From Durusdinium trenchii (Eukaryota; Sar; Dinophyceae; Suessiales; Symbiodiniaceae): DNA of 64,000 nucleotides. Positions 1-11,509 of the stretch are shown one piece after another (the first letter of the stretch is position 1; every line of letters begins with the position of its first letter). Where the stretch lies: assembly GCA_963970005.1 (NCBI GenBank), contig CAXAMN010006446.1:1188793-1252792 (forward strand), written 5' to 3'. The translations under genes were made by a program, and so were the position numbers. The notes beneath the pieces were generated by a model. It ran no database searches. It had not been told where the DNA came from and saw only the letters and a list, made by a program, of their open reading frames with translations.

Positions 1-284
1 CTCCATCGACTGCACCATCTTTGGAGGCTTCCGTGGAGAAACCATATGGGGTGGGATTAAAGCCCCTTCCGTGCTGAGGCAACAGCACCAGCTGAAGTTC
101 CTTCGACACCAATGGCACCTTCTGCAGAGGCTTCCAGAGAAAAAACTGTATATATATATAGGATTGTGGGCAAAAAGCTGATGCGTGCCCAGGCAACAGC
201 AGCTGAACAATCTATGGTGATCGCACCTTTGGAGGCTGGCCACTTGAGACCCGGGATTCCAAGAGAGGCCAAAAGACCACAAAG

Positions 285-3200
285 ATGAATATAGGGCCCA
301 CTACTCACCTCTCTTGGTTGTTCTTGGTTGTGACTACAATGGAAGGGAAAGTTTGGATTCCATATGGTTTCTCCAAAGGTCAACGATTCCTGCCATGCAG
401 GTCATTGAGGTGGAGGAGTCACAACCGCGAGGCTGGGGGTGAAGGCACTCTTCTCTATACATGTGCTATGCACTGGCCAGGGGAGCCAGTTCTGTCACCG
501 GCTCCACCAGACAATCAGCTCGGGCTGGAAAGTGCCAGTGGTCTGGAGGCTGGGAGCACACGTGTGGACACCTATGTGGAGGAACCATCACCAAAGAGAT
601 TGTTTGATTCACCCGAACACACCGATCTCCCACCGTTTGCAACCCCACCTCGGATGCCCTGGGAAGATGAGGAGGAAAAACAGGGTCCTAGCGCTGGAGC
701 GCTTGACCGCAGACTGCGTCGGCTGCTGGCACCGAATGCCAAGGGGGAGTATAAGGTTGCTGAAGATGTCCGGAAGTTGTGGGATGAGGGTCAAAAAGAT
801 GAAGTTTTGAGGCTTTTTGCAAAATGTGACAACGATCCTAAGAAATTCGTGAAACAGCACTCCGTCAAGAGCCAGAAAGAAAAGGAAGTTGAAGTTGGGG
901 TGTTCTTTAAGTTCCTGGTGGAAGAGGATTTCAAAGAGAAACCGGAGAACCTTTTCAGCGATATGTTGGTTTGAGTTGCCTTTTGTCATCTTCTGTCAGT
1001 TCTTTCTGCAACTCCTGTTTTAGTATTACAATATAATATATATATATATATATATACTAGATCAACCCCGATGCCAAGGAAGGAGAGAAAGAACATCATT
1101 GCCATGGCAAAGGCCAACCCGAAGAAGTATATGAGGTGTAGGACTCAAGCTTTATTTGCATGTGTGCGCACTTTTTCTTTCTGGAAGCTTCCAGGTGGAA
1201 TCACCAGAAAGATGCATGGGCATACTACGTGGAGACAGAAGTCAGTGGCCACTCTAAGCCCTATACCTCAGCTCATGAACGAATATATGATCTAAAAGTA
1301 ATGGGCCATCTAGTTATTCTTAAACAAGGGATTCTTTTGAGATTTGGAGCCCAGGGAGCGTGCCACAGCTTCCTATTCAGAGCAGCAAGACTATGCCACT
1401 GAAACGGATGGCATTGCCATGGAAATGGATTTTCAAGCACCATTGCAAGGCCTTCTTTTTTGTCAACTCAACCATCAAATGACAGGATCATGAACTCAGG
1501 ATACCTTCCTCAAAAACACATCACCATCGTTGCGGGCCTCCATGAGTCTGCGCTCTGCCAGGCATTGCTGGTGAGAATCCTGGTGATGGCGGCGGCGGTT
1601 CGCTGCCGCAATCAATTGTTGAGAACTTGAAAACTCTCAAGCGCATGGGATTCCCAGACACGGAAAAGGCTGAAAAACGATCTACCTTGTTGCCCAAAGT
1701 TGTGCAAAGCTTGACCAAACGGCTAGCAAAACTAGACGAGTGTAAAAAAGAGATGACCGCTGCGAACTCGAGCTCAACCATTGTCTCGAAGAGTCTTGTT
1801 TGCATGGCTGCGATTGGCACCATGGGGTACGTTTCAAGTTTTGGGCTGCATATTTTGGAGTGCCTGTGGTGTGACGTTGTTGTAAGGATGAAGGAGAAGG
1901 TTGAGGAGATGTACGGCAAGATGGACAAGCTCTGTGATAAATTGAATCTGCTTCAAAACAACACCCTCTTGGATGGTTTTACAAAGAAGCAAGAAACTCA
2001 GGGCCCCTAAAAACACCGCCGATATGCTTCATGATTCCCTATCAAGCTCAGGGGCCTCAACACACCAAGGCAAGAAGAGGAATTGGATTCCATGATGGAG
2101 GAGGGTCGAACATTGTCCTGCCCCCAAAGCTTCTCACCTCTACCCTGCAGTGCCTGGTTGGACTTGCGGCTCCTCTCTTCCCAAGGCTCCTCCATTCATG
2201 GAGTTTGGAACAGCGAGCCAGGACTGGGTTTAAAGGTTCTGAATCTTCAGTCAGGAACTGTTTCAAGTCAGAGGAACTCTCGTTGCAACAGGACTGTGAT
2301 TCCCAAAACCCCAAAGTCATCCGGAGGTGAGCCTGCAAGGCCGAAAGGCAAGGGCAAGGCTAAAACTAAAGCAAAAGCAAAAGGGAGACCAGCACCAGAG
2401 CAGGAAGAAGAACCGGAGAAACCTACAACAAGCCGCAAATCTAGGAGAACGAAATGAGAACAGCATCAGGGCAACTGACCCTATGTGGAGCTGAAGCCGG
2501 CAAGTGGTGAAAATCCATGCGTTGCTTTTGCATTTCTGACTTCGCTCCAAATTGCATGGCATCACAAACAGGTTTTGATTTCACTGCCCCAATCTCAGCC
2601 AGGTGAAGAAACCCTCCGAACCCATGCTCTGCGAGCTCTAGCCGAAGATGTGGGTGAGGGTGTGGGAGTCTTATATATAAAAACCTTTGGTGCATTGCTG
2701 ACCTGCCAGTGCATCATCTTAGTCAACTGAGAGGGTGTCCTGTGTCTCACATTTGGTTCACACTTCACCCGGCCCAGGCTCCTGCTCAGCGGCTGGGCGT
2801 GGTGGCCAGGGCCTGCATAGCGGATGGCTCGCAGAATGATGCGATGCATGCGGCTTCCAAGTGCAACCCCAAAAATAGTGAACGAGATGCCCATGCCCTT
2901 TTTCGGAGGTATTGGTTGTCACTACGTGTGCCGATCAGCGACGTTGAAGTTCCCCCCCAAGATGGCGGCCTGCACACCAGCATCCCATGCTATAAGGTGA
3001 CGGTTTGCTAAATCATGTTGGGTTAGTCTAGCTGTCAATACATGTGCCTTCTAAACGGGTGAGGCTGGCTCGAAGTAAAAGCTTGTTTTTTGCGGAACTT
3101 GGACTTGGACCATCAAACCCTGGTAGGTAAGGGACATGGTGACCTTCCTCTTGAAGAATCACCCTGAGGTGTTGCTGGGGGGTGATGCTTTAGGCCCTGC

Positions 3201-5203
3201 GGCTGCCCAACGTTGCCAAACCTTTTGGCAGCGCTATCGCTGCACCCAACCGGACCATGCAGTTTTCCAGCGTTTTGGTGATGACTCACTTGGGAGGGTA
3301 ATCCCCCTCTGCATGCATGGGGACAATGGGAGAACATTGAAGAAGTCACCAATTGCAGTCTACTCCTTTGAGGCTGTGTTTGGCTTACCCAAAGATTTGC
3401 GAGAAAGCGCGCTGGAACCCATAGAGAAAAATGTCAGATATGAGGAGGGCCACCTAGCTCAAACATGTGGAGAGCGAAGGTCCAATCTGTCTGTGTGCCG
3501 ACCCCCCCTGGACTTGGATGGGGCCTGCACTGTGGAGCTTCGCCGCAAACGTGCTTCCATGGGCGACGTGCAAATGCACAACACATTGGGCAACTCTATA
3601 GTCTTGTTGATCGAAGTTTTTTTTGTGGTGTGCTAATGAGTGGTTGTTGGGGTGCCGTTTGACAGGTGGTTGGGCTTCTGTTCAAGCAACATCCACCTTT
3701 ATCGGGTTGCGAAAGTCGCAATTGCTATTATAAAGCCTCTCCTGTTCCAGGGGTTTTCATCGGTTTATCCGTGTCCAGGGTTTGTGCATGTGAGGCCACT
3801 CCTTTCTATCTCGATTCTTAATTACAGCGGTGCCGTGGGCTGTGTTCTCAGACAACTCTGACATTCTTCCTGCAGTTCTGAAGGACATTGCCAACTGCTT
3901 CCAGTCTCTGTTTCAAGATGGCGTGTGTGTGGATGACCAGAACTTCTTCTTTGCTCTGATAGGGTGCAAGGGAGATGCTGAGTTTCATGTCCATGCTGGT
4001 GAGTTCCTGCGCAGCTATATGACTGTCGGAGAGGTGAATGACAATCCTATGTGCCCATACTGTGATGCCCACACATCCAACTTTGGGGATGTAAGCGATT
4101 CTCCGTGCTGGCTTCCCAGTGTTACTTGTCCGAGAACAAATGACAAGTAACTATGGTTGAACTAGACCCCATGGGTAAACGTTCTACTTTATACTACAGT
4201 AGTTTCAGAGTAGATGGCGCAATCCCTGAGAGGTGCTTTGTATGAACCCCCATCTAAAGGACATCTTGAGTTTGCACCATCTACTCGGGAACTATACTGT
4301 ATATTTATGCTTATAATCTTCTGGGGTGATGGCATACATCAGGTTGGAGCTTCTGTGCCTTGGGAGGCATCGATGCCTCCACCATTGAGCATCATACCCT
4401 TCAGTGATTCTTTCCCCGCGAGCCTGTACAGGAGGGACATGTTCCATGTTGTGAAACATGGTTTTGGAAGGGAGATATGTGCCTCGGTCCTGCTACTCCT
4501 ATGTCACTTGACATATTTTGATTGGGAAGGGGACACTCGGAATCTCCCTGACAGATTGTCTCGGTCTTTCATGATGTTTAAGATGTGGTGCGCAGCGGAG
4601 CACAAAACAACGTCTTTGAAGCATTTCACCAAAGCAAATCTACATGTCACTGGTTCTCCATTTCCTTATCTCGGAGGGAAAGGCTCTGACTGCACCATGG
4701 TCCTGATGTTTTTGCAGTGGTATCTCCTTTTGTGCTTGAAGGGGATCAAAGCACCTGATCACCAACCGATCTTGAGGGTAGTATTGCAGCTGACGGAAAG
4801 CATTTTGAATTTCATCAGCGTGCAGTACAGTCACGACCTGTGGCTCCCTTCGAAGTGTGCAGAGTTTATGTACTTAGAAGGCCTTGTGGCCCTTCGAGCG
4901 TACAACTATGCTGCCCAATTTGCTTTGGAGTTGGGGAAACCATATTTTGGAATGAGACCCAAGTTTCATAGCCTGGCCGAGACTGTCTTCGAAACAAAAC
5001 AACATATAGACCAGGGAGATGAGTTTATCCTCAACCCTGTTACCTTCAATTGTGAAGTCAATGAAGATTTTATTGGAAGGATTTCGAGGATTTCAAGGCG
5101 AGTCTCTAGCCGACTGTGCACACAAAGGACCCTGCAACGATATGGTTTGGGGTTCAAGGCTCGACTCACCAGAGTCAAGAAACACTTGCGAAAGAAAGCC
5201 TGA
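285..5203 (+). CDS. Multi-exon transposase-like gene of a dinoflagellate multicopy family (whole span)
   Basis: The plus strand holds a series of open segments that I recognise together as one dinoflagellate multicopy family of unknown function. The N-terminal part has PNAKGEYKV, a charged helical block and a coiled-coil segment. The C-terminal part has HGDNGR, RRDMFHVVKHGFGRE and EDFIGRISRISRRV, ending with a TGA at 5201-5203. The spaced acidic residues in these three motifs would suit a DDE-type nuclease or transposase; that is inference. The 3' half, from 2.7 kb on, is readable through at least two phase-0 introns (2997-3126 and 4091-4342). The 5' half is less certain: the frame around 1061-1295 does not join simply to the first exon. 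The start codon is not established, and position 285 is only the start of the open frame. A decayed copy is possible, but the 3' half looks intact. Confidence 0.6.
440..968 (+). CDS. Transposase-like gene, first recognised exon
   Basis: The frame open from 285 becomes convincingly protein-like from about 570 on. It has an acidic segment followed by ALDRRLRRLLAPNAKGEYKV and then a charged helical stretch with repeated Lys and Glu. In related dinoflagellate proteins this block precedes the transposase-like core. A GTTTGAG donor after residue DML (base 968) would end the exon just before the in-frame TGA at 972-974. An AT-rich microsatellite-like tract (1030-1056) lies in the presumed intron. 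Upstream of about 440 the same frame is Trp- and Cys-rich and may be intron or untranslated sequence. Confidence 0.5.
1061..2010 (+). CDS. Transposase-like gene, middle exons (coiled-coil part)
   Basis: Three pieces continue the family. At about 1071-1140 there is NIIAMAKANPKKYMR. At about 1195-1290 there is DAWAYYVETEVSG, in a different frame. From about 1558 to 2010 there is a longer helical segment with LLPKVVQSLTKRLAKLDECKK and, later, MKEKVEEMYGKMDKLCDKL, which looks like a coiled coil. A possible 60-bp intron (GTACGT at 1827, AG at 1886) lies inside the last piece, but it preserves the frame either way. The joins between the pieces are not settled, and the piece at 1061 may contain an indel relative to other copies. 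Confidence 0.4.
2760..2996 (+). CDS. Transposase-like gene, exon before the catalytic-like core
   Basis: This open segment carries ARACIADGSQNDAMHAASK and, further on, RVPISDVEVPP. It matches the region that precedes the HGD motif in other members of the family as I remember them. It ends at TATAAG followed by the donor GTGACG at 2997, in phase 0. The next exon begins after AG at 3126 and continues in the same phase, so this intron of 130 bases is well supported. The 5' boundary is uncertain. Open stretches at 2297-2456 (Lys-, Pro- and Glu-rich) and 2487-2660 may be further upstream exons but are weak. Confidence 0.5.
3127..4090 (+). CDS. Transposase-like gene, HGDNGR exons
   Basis: The exon opening at 3127 (VRDMVTFLL) reads through an aromatic-rich segment to CMHGDNGRTLKKSP at about 3313-3345, the first conserved acidic motif of the family. 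It continues to about 3589. A short exon near 3667-3710 (WLGFCSSNIHLYR) and a longer one from about 3830 to 4090 (NSDILPAVLKDIANCF, then ALIGCKGDAEFHVHAGEF and MCPYCDAH) follow. The last one ends at GGGGAT with donor GTAAGC at 4091, in phase 0. The two internal junctions between 3589 and 3830 are not resolved. CPYC with a nearby His may bind zinc, which is a guess. Confidence 0.5.
4343..5203 (+). CDS. Transposase-like gene, terminal exon
   Basis: After the acceptor AG at 4341-4342 the frame opens in phase 0, matching the donor at 4090/4091. It runs without interruption for 286 codons to TGA at 5201-5203. Motifs in order are YRRDMFHVVKHGFGRE (about 4427-4474), a hydrophobic helical middle part, and NEDFIGRISRISRRVSSR (about 5060-5113), which I know as the most conserved signature of this dinoflagellate family. 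A very basic tail (about the last 20 residues) follows. D at 4436-4438, E at 4472-4474 and E/D at 5063-5068 are candidates for metal-binding residues. Immediately downstream come T-rich sequence and no further gene. Confidence 0.65.
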   Translation, partial: VGASVPWEASMPPPLSIIPFSDSFPASLYRRDMFHVVKHGFGREICASVLLLLCHLTYFDWEGDTRNLPDRLSRSFMMFKMWCAAEHKTTSLKHFTKANLHVTGSPFPYLGGKGSDCTMVLMFLQWYLLLCLKGIKAPDHQPILRVVLQLTESILNFISVQYSHDLWLPSKCAEFMYLEGLVALRAYNYAAQFALELGKPYFGMRPKFHSLAETVFETKQHIDQGDEFILNPVTFNCEVNEDFIGRISRISRRVSSRLCTQRTLQRYGLGFKARLTRVKKHLRKKA

Positions 5204-5249
5204 TCATGTGGGAAAATGGCATTCGGCATCTCTTTCCCGGACTTCCAGT

Positions 5250-5352
5250 TTTCACTCTGACTGCTTTGTTACTTTTTTCTTGAAATGCTACTTTTTTTCT
5301 TGCTTGTTACTTTTTTTTCATCAAAAAACCTTTGTTACTTTTTTTTTGCGGC
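5250..5352 (+). repeat. T-rich tract with repeated TTGTTACTTTTTT
   Basis: Four imperfect copies of a short unit resembling TTGTTACTTTTTT lie just after the stop codon of the transposase-like gene. It may be part of its 3' untranslated region or terminal sequence. No function is visible. Confidence 0.6.
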
Positions 5353-8300
5353 ATGGAGGTTCGAGGTACTGTAACTATTGATAATTCAACTGCATCGAAT
5401 TAGTTTTGACCTAGCCCTAGCCTGCGCAGCAGGCTATCAGTCGCACTTCCAGCATTTGCCAAGTTCCTCTTCAGCATCTCTCCCATCGAATATCTGATCC
5501 GCACATCCATGTTCTCCAAACTGCCCAAGGTGTCAATGATGTATGTAAAGATCTTTTTCCTCGTCATGCTCAAAAATGCTCAAAGTACAACAAAACCGCT
5601 CAAAAGTCCAAGCTTTCCCAACATGAGGATTTAGATCTATCCCCTGGCACCATTGTAGCCTCCAAGCTCACCCTGGGACATGGTGCTTGAGAAGAGCGCT
5701 CCCAATCAAATCGAATACTTGTGGGCTTAAGAACTTTGCAGATGGGATTGGCGGCTTTGCCCGTGGAAGACAAAAAACATACGTTTGTTTTTTGTTTTTA
5801 AACTCTGGTGCAGCCCTGCAGGAAACAATTGCACTTTTTGCGTCCCCCACCTGGACACAGCTCGACCTGGCCTGAACACCTGTGAGCTTAACCTTTCTGA
5901 TCTTGCTCCCTTGGATCAAGTGCAAACGAGCGAGAACTGTGGAGGAGGGGAGCTAGACATCCTAGAGGTGACGGTCTTCAGTTGCATGGGGCGGATCCGA
6001 CAATCGCTTCGCGAATGGCTGACCCACCACCATCCCAGGCAAGTATGTGCTTTGTCATCTTATCCTCCACACCAGCTTTCTTTGCCTTGACCATACCAAA
6101 AGGCCCAACTCTTTTCCACCTCTGCGACCAAGGTGGTACCAGCGCCAGACCGCCAGGTGCATGGCGACCTTTAGAGACTCAATGATGGCTCAGAGCGGAC
6201 TGCTTCCAGCCATGTGGGCCCATCGGCACCTCTGGCTGGCACCTTTGCTTCCAGAAAATCGGCATGTGGGGCCAGTCTGGCCAGAGGACACTTGCAGATT
6301 TGCAGAAGAAACTGCAAGTTGACCGATGCTTTCGGGAGGCACTTACAGCAAACACCAAGGACTTTGAGTGTTGACCCGGTCCTAGTTGCAGGCGACATCG
6401 ATTCTCAGGGCACCTGAATCGGTCGTTGAACGAGGATTCTTCCTGAAAGGCCTGTGCCAAGGGGAGAAACCTGTGCGTTGCTTCAGTTGTTGCAGCTGCT
6501 TCTCATTGTAAGACACTGTGGAATTCCTATTTAAAAACAACCTCCAAAATCCAAACTGACTGTGACAGACCGGGTCGGAATTTGGAGAGCAACGACATCA
6601 GGATTCCAGTGCATGGGTCTTGGTTCAATCCAAGTGCTACAAGACTTGAACTACAGGCCATCCGTGGTATTTAGCTGGAATTTGGCAAGACCAGCTGCAC
6701 CAAGCGCTGACAAGGGGGGCAGGCGATGGAGGACAGGACTTAGAGCAGGCCCTGGGTCTTGCTGACAAGGGCCGTGTTGTGCAGTGCGTTGATGCTATAG
6801 GTGTTGCAAGGCTGTGGATTGTTGGACTGCTGTCACTGCTTGCCACTCTGACATCAACAATGTTTTCACGCAATCGGGTGCAAAAATTGTAGTAGTAAAG
6901 TTGTGGACAACTTATTTGTTCAAAAAACAATGGGCACGTCTCCTGCTTGGACCTTGTTCCAACCCCAAACACATGGTGACTTAACGCGTGAGGTGTCAAC
7001 GGGCAAGGTATCAAAAACTAGGACTTTCAAGAACCCCTGGCAAAACCCATGCAAACCGTGCCATGTTACAAGGAAACAGGCAGTGGGAACACGACATGAT
7101 TGGCTAGTGGCTTCACAACTCTGAAGCAACATGCAATGTGAAACCCCTGGCGAATCTATCCACAACACCGGCACATTCCCAATTGAACCGCCACTTGGGA
7201 AGGAACCCCCTTATGTTTCTTGGTATCCTCAGAACAATGTTGGAAGCGGGTGATGGCACCCCGACAGATGAACCTTTCCTGCGCTTCATGGATGTCTGAC
7301 CCCAAAAAAACATTTCATTATATCGATGCGCCTAATAGAATTGTTTGGTGACCGCTCCCATGTGTTGAAACAAGCCTCTTATCTTCGTCACTTGATGCTT
7401 GGCACTCTGCTACCTGTAGGCGCTCAATCTTCTTGCCCACTTCCAAGGCGATGTCAAATGAAGTGCATTCGTCCTCAAAACAAAGGCTTTTCACGGCAGG
7501 TGCAGCATGTGACACATGTGGGTCATCGCGCCCCACGATGGACTAGCAAACATGGTCCACAGATCCCACTTAGATGATCTGTCTTTGGCTGTCAGTGTTT
7601 AACATAGAGTCATAGAGTTTCTTCAAGGATCAAGTCCAAAAAACAACGAACAAGTGCAGGCGCAGCGGGCACTTTTGCATGTTGGTTTGATATCTCCTGA
7701 GTCGAATCCAAGTGCCAAAATGAAAAGCAGGACTGGGATGGCACCCAGAACGCCACCGCCAACAGCAAATTGGACAGCTTGCACCCTGAAACGCGTCCAA
7801 TGGGCGTCGTTATGGAAAAGGAACGCTACTCAAAGCTAGATCACAAAGTGGAGAATCGAGTCGTAGGACAAAGACGCTGCCGCAGGCACCATTGCCAGCA
7901 TAATCGCAGCGAGAGCCATCCCCTTAACCAGCCTAGAAGAGGTTTCAAGGCCACAGGCGCCTGTCCCCCCCCGGAACTGTCTAAGAGGGCGATGGTTGAA
8001 AATAGAGCTCCTGGAAAACCCAACGCGTCGGCGTCGAAGCGCGAGGGATTCGAAGGGCTATTTGCTCCTTGGTGTGTGTGTGTGAGAGAATAAGTTGCGT
8101 GAGGATAGCTGCTGGGCATCTTCCTAAAGTGGTCTGGTTCCGCATCGCGAGGACGTTGCCTTGCTCATCAGACATCAAGGGAATCCAGAGTTGGTAGTCG
8201 ACTCCGTTCACCTTTGGCCATTAAGAAGGACGCAAGTAGCAAGGATCCCAACATCTCCAGGGCGCGGGGATGTTAGCGCCCGTATTGGCAACCGGGCGCC

Positions 8301-8550
8301 GTTCAGGGAGAAATTGAAGCCGGAACCACCGTACGCCCTCCTTGGCCGCTTCCAGCTGGTTGGAGAGCCAGCCTCCAAGTAGCTCCCAGCCTCACCTGCA
8401 CTTGCATCGCTGGCCCCATGCACGCCAGACCGAAGGAGGACTATGGGGAGTAGGTTGGATGAAGTGACCTCCGAGGAGGATGGAAATGAATCCAATTCGA
8501 GTATTCCTTGACAAATCTGCGGTGACTTGGCTAATGCGAAGCAAGCCGGC
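5353..8550. other. Stretch without a supported gene
   Basis: Short open frames occur on both strands but none has a recognisable motif, consistent composition or splice partners. Nothing beyond ordinary non-coding dinoflagellate sequence can be supported here. Confidence 0.6.
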
Positions 8551-8869
8551 GTTTAACCAATGAAGCCCAAGTAGTCTGCTTGTCGTGTTGGGGCCAGTGG
8601 CACTTGGGACTCATTGCATCCTGCGCGCCTGCAGCAGGCATGCTGCGTAACAATTGCCCAGCAACTTTCAAGAGCATCACCTGACAGAAGCTGGATCAGC
8701 TCGGCGACCATCAAGAATGCTGCACAAAGCAAGTTCAATGGTAACCAAAATAAAGGTTCACCTTGAGAACTTGCGTGCCTAGACACCTGTTTTTGGCAGA
8801 CCACAAAGACGCCAATCAGGTCATAATGATTCATAAATCTCATCTGCAAAGAGAACTTTATGCTTCTTA

Positions 8870-9229
8870 CTTGAGGTTTCTTCTCCACTTGGCTTTCTAG
8901 TTTCATTTCCATCTCTGGAACCGGTGTTGGCCCTGGAAATAATGCTTGTTCTCCTTCTGAATCACTTCCTTCTTCAAGAACTTTTGTCATCGCTGCTTCA
9001 GTATCTTCATCTCTGAACTTCAACATCAAATGCTTGAGGAATCTCTGTCTGCGCCACTGGCAATGCTTCTGCTCTTCTCTTTGTGTCAATAATTCTGCCT
9101 CCAAAAGTTTGTCTGGTACTCCCATGAAAAGGCATTGAAGCTTTTGTAGATTGCCAAGTATTTGGCCTCGGACCAATGTTGATCTGTTCTCCTGATGCAT
9201 TTTGAATAAGCTTAGACGCCATCGAGCTT
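8870..9229 (-). pseudogene. Integrase C-terminal tail, frameshifted
   Basis: After GLLAEYGEPVHGYNRSL the frame carries EARWRLSLF. A neighbouring frame carries STRQTFGGRIIDTKRRAEAL, which matches the post-integrase segment of dinoflagellate copia elements. An acidic stretch (EEGSDSEGEQ) then leads into unrelated sequence. The coding signal ends near 8870, where reverse transcriptase would normally follow. Confidence 0.65.
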
Positions 9230-9914
9230 CTTCTTTGTTGAGGCTCCTGTTGTAACCATGAACTGGTTCACCATACTCAGCTAAAAGTCCTTTGTAACTC
9301 TTGCCAAAGACTGAGCTCATATGGAGTGGCACCTTTGACGGGTTGAAATCGTTTCAACACCCAACTGGCGTGTCTTGCTGCCCAAGTCCGAAGTGCATGA
9401 TCTGATCCTATCTTGATGCCGAGCTTTGATTGCAAGCCTTCAATGAAACTTCCTGCAAGCTTCCTCACCCTGTGTTCTTTGACAGAAATGAGTGATTTCC
9501 CCATTTTGAAGGGTTCAATCTTGTTGTAAGTCCTAAACTGTGACAAGCATTGACCAGCATGTTTAGGATTTGCCTTGTTGTGGGTTCATTGCCACTCTCA
9601 TAGGTAATTGCTGAATACCCCAACGTGTGACTGGAATTCATCAACTCCTGCGCAGTGAGTCGAAATTGATTCTTGCTTGCTTCCTAATGGCGCAACATGA
9701 ATGTATCCAGTCTGGCTATCGATTGCAGCTAGCCAACACACTGCTCTTGCTGACTTCCATCGGTTCTGTCGCGGCGATCTGGACGTGCTCGATGCTCAGT
9801 GCACTCCTTGCGCCAATTTGCACATGGTAGATGTGTCAATCTGTGTCTCCCCTGAGTGGCCTCATCTGGCATCTTAGCCACACTTTGTCCTAGTCTCTTG
9901 CGCTTTTGCTTCAC
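9230..9914 (-). pseudogene. Retrotransposon integrase, broken
   Basis: The zinc-binding domain is visible at about 9790-9850 as RHRLTHLPCANWRKEC; the first Cys of the usual WCxxC is replaced by Arg. The catalytic core follows with AAIDSQTGYIHVAPLGSK (first Asp at 9718-9720). It then changes frame at a 4-base tandem duplication near 9671-9684. The second catalytic motif reads SGNEPTTRQ with Gly (9591-9593) where DNEP is expected. A further frame change precedes EHRVRKLAG, and another lies at the YEL/VFGKSY junction (about 9307-9322). HASWVLKRFQPVKGATPYEL is a strongly conserved copia integrase stretch. The enzyme cannot be functional. Confidence 0.85.
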
Positions 9915-10192
9915 TCACCAAGCTTTTGAGCATTCAAAAGTTCAATCTTCTTGTTGCGATTGAGGAGCCGCTATGCCGAGAAATTAGCATGCTGCCCTCC
10001 ATGTTGCTAAAGTAGAACCCTTAGTCAACTCTACTCCATTCACCAGGACTTTGTCTACGTCCTTTGGGCTCCATTGCACCTCACATTCTAAGTCCTCTTC
10101 TCTCTTCTCCTCTTCTTTCCTATCTTCTACCTCCTTCTCCGGAGTAGGGATAATCTCTTCGATTGCCTTCTCCACCTCTTTCTTTCTCTCAT

Positions 10193-10933
10193 CTATGTTC
10201 TCAAGCTTCTTGTATCCTGGCGCAAAGAATCCCATATATGTTCTGGTGGCACTGGCTCGTAGCTGAAGATTGTGATTGAAGGAATGACTGCATTATGATC
10301 AAAGAATTGATCGTCAAGTTCCTCCTTTTCCATCACACTTTCACAAAATTCAGGCATAAGCCATCTACCCCCTCTTTTCACCAAAGCGGTTCTCACCAGC
10401 TCTGGTGAATCTTCCACTTCTGGAATGAACGTGAGACCAACAAAATTTGAAGTAAATAAGCTTCCAACGGGCAAGCCATGTTCTTTGAACTTACAACCTG
10501 CTGCCTTTTCCAAAGCTTCTCGCACTTGCGCCTCCAAGCAGCTTTCATCTTCATCTCGAATGACTCTAATGCGGCCTTGCACTGTCAAAGAGCGATTTTG
10601 CAAGTTGAGTGGTACCTCCAAGTCACCATTCTCCAATGTTTGCCCTCGACCATTGATTCCCCAACGGTGCTCCATCAGTCTTCCATAGGAAAGTATGGGC
10701 TGATTTACCTTTGAACTGAAGACTACATTCTCTTTGAGAAGAACTTCACGTCCATCAATGTCACGCAAGGAGATTTCAACACTTTTCGCCCCCCCCCGGC
10801 GGGGATACAATTTATTCCCCTGGGCAGCTTGTAGCTTGGTCGCTGACTTGAACTCTAGCTCTCCTTCCCTATGACCTGCCATATTCAAAGGGAATTGGGC
10901 TACATCAGCTCCACTGTCGATAACGATGGCCAC
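10193..10933 (-). pseudogene. Retrotransposon aspartic protease region
   Basis: The frame starts with VIDSGADVAQFP at about 10898-10921. The DSG triad is the active-site motif of retropepsins, which cleave the element polyprotein. The rest (about 230 residues) contains LKENVVFSSKVNQPILSYG, as expected for the second half of the protease and the linker to integrase. The frame is open for 247 codons. It then runs into a Glu/Lys-rich linker at 9984-10235 in another frame (KEVEKAIEEIIPTPEKEVED and VLVNGVELTKGSTLATWRAAC). Confidence 0.75.
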
Positions 10934-11493
10934 ATCATATCTATTTCTTCTCCAAGTCTCCTCAGCTCGGGTCTCTCACCTTCCATTTCTTCACAATCTT
11001 CCTTCCATGCCTCATCGTCATCTCCAATGTAGAAGTGAATCACTCGAATTCCATGATCTTCTGCATCATCATGCCTCTCTCGTAGGTCAAAGATGATTGG
11101 CTCACAGTTCTCAATCCTTCTGACCACTGGTTTTGTATCTGCAGAGCTACTCTGCTGACTCACATTGTCTGGTTGTTGACCAACTGTATGAGTAGTCGCT
11201 GAAGCTCCTCCAGAAGATGAATGGGCTGTATCACTTGCAACCTGTCGAATATTGTTTCTCCCACAGTCTCGAGCAAGATGTCCGGGCTTCCCACAAGTGT
11301 AACATAGTGTAACATGCTGCCACGCCTTTTCCTTTCTGGTCTTTGCCCTTACCTTTGCCCTTGTGACCACCTTCCTTTCCTTTCTGTTGTTCTTTTCCTT
11401 TCTTTCCTTTGCCCTTGGTATTCTTACCTTTGCCCTTCTGCTAATCATTCTTGCCTTTCTTGCCCTTTCCTTTGGCATCTTGAACTCGATCAA
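10900..11493 (-). pseudogene. Gag nucleocapsid region with CCHC zinc knuckle
   Basis: A Lys/Arg-rich stretch is followed by CYTCGKPGHLARDC at 11263-11304, a textbook C-x2-C-x4-H-x4-C zinc knuckle of retroelement nucleocapsid proteins, which bind RNA. Downstream is a low-complexity Ser/Thr/Gln segment and an acidic part leading to the protease. It lies in a different frame from the capsid part at 11558-11911, so at least one indel separates them. Confidence 0.8.
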
Positions 11494-11509
11494 CGTCCAT
11501 AGGCATGGG

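Noticed and set aside
6615-6640. TTGGTTCAATCCAAG, resembling a tRNA T-arm
   Set aside because: The loop is one base short and no acceptor stem, anticodon arm or B/A box spacing is found around it.
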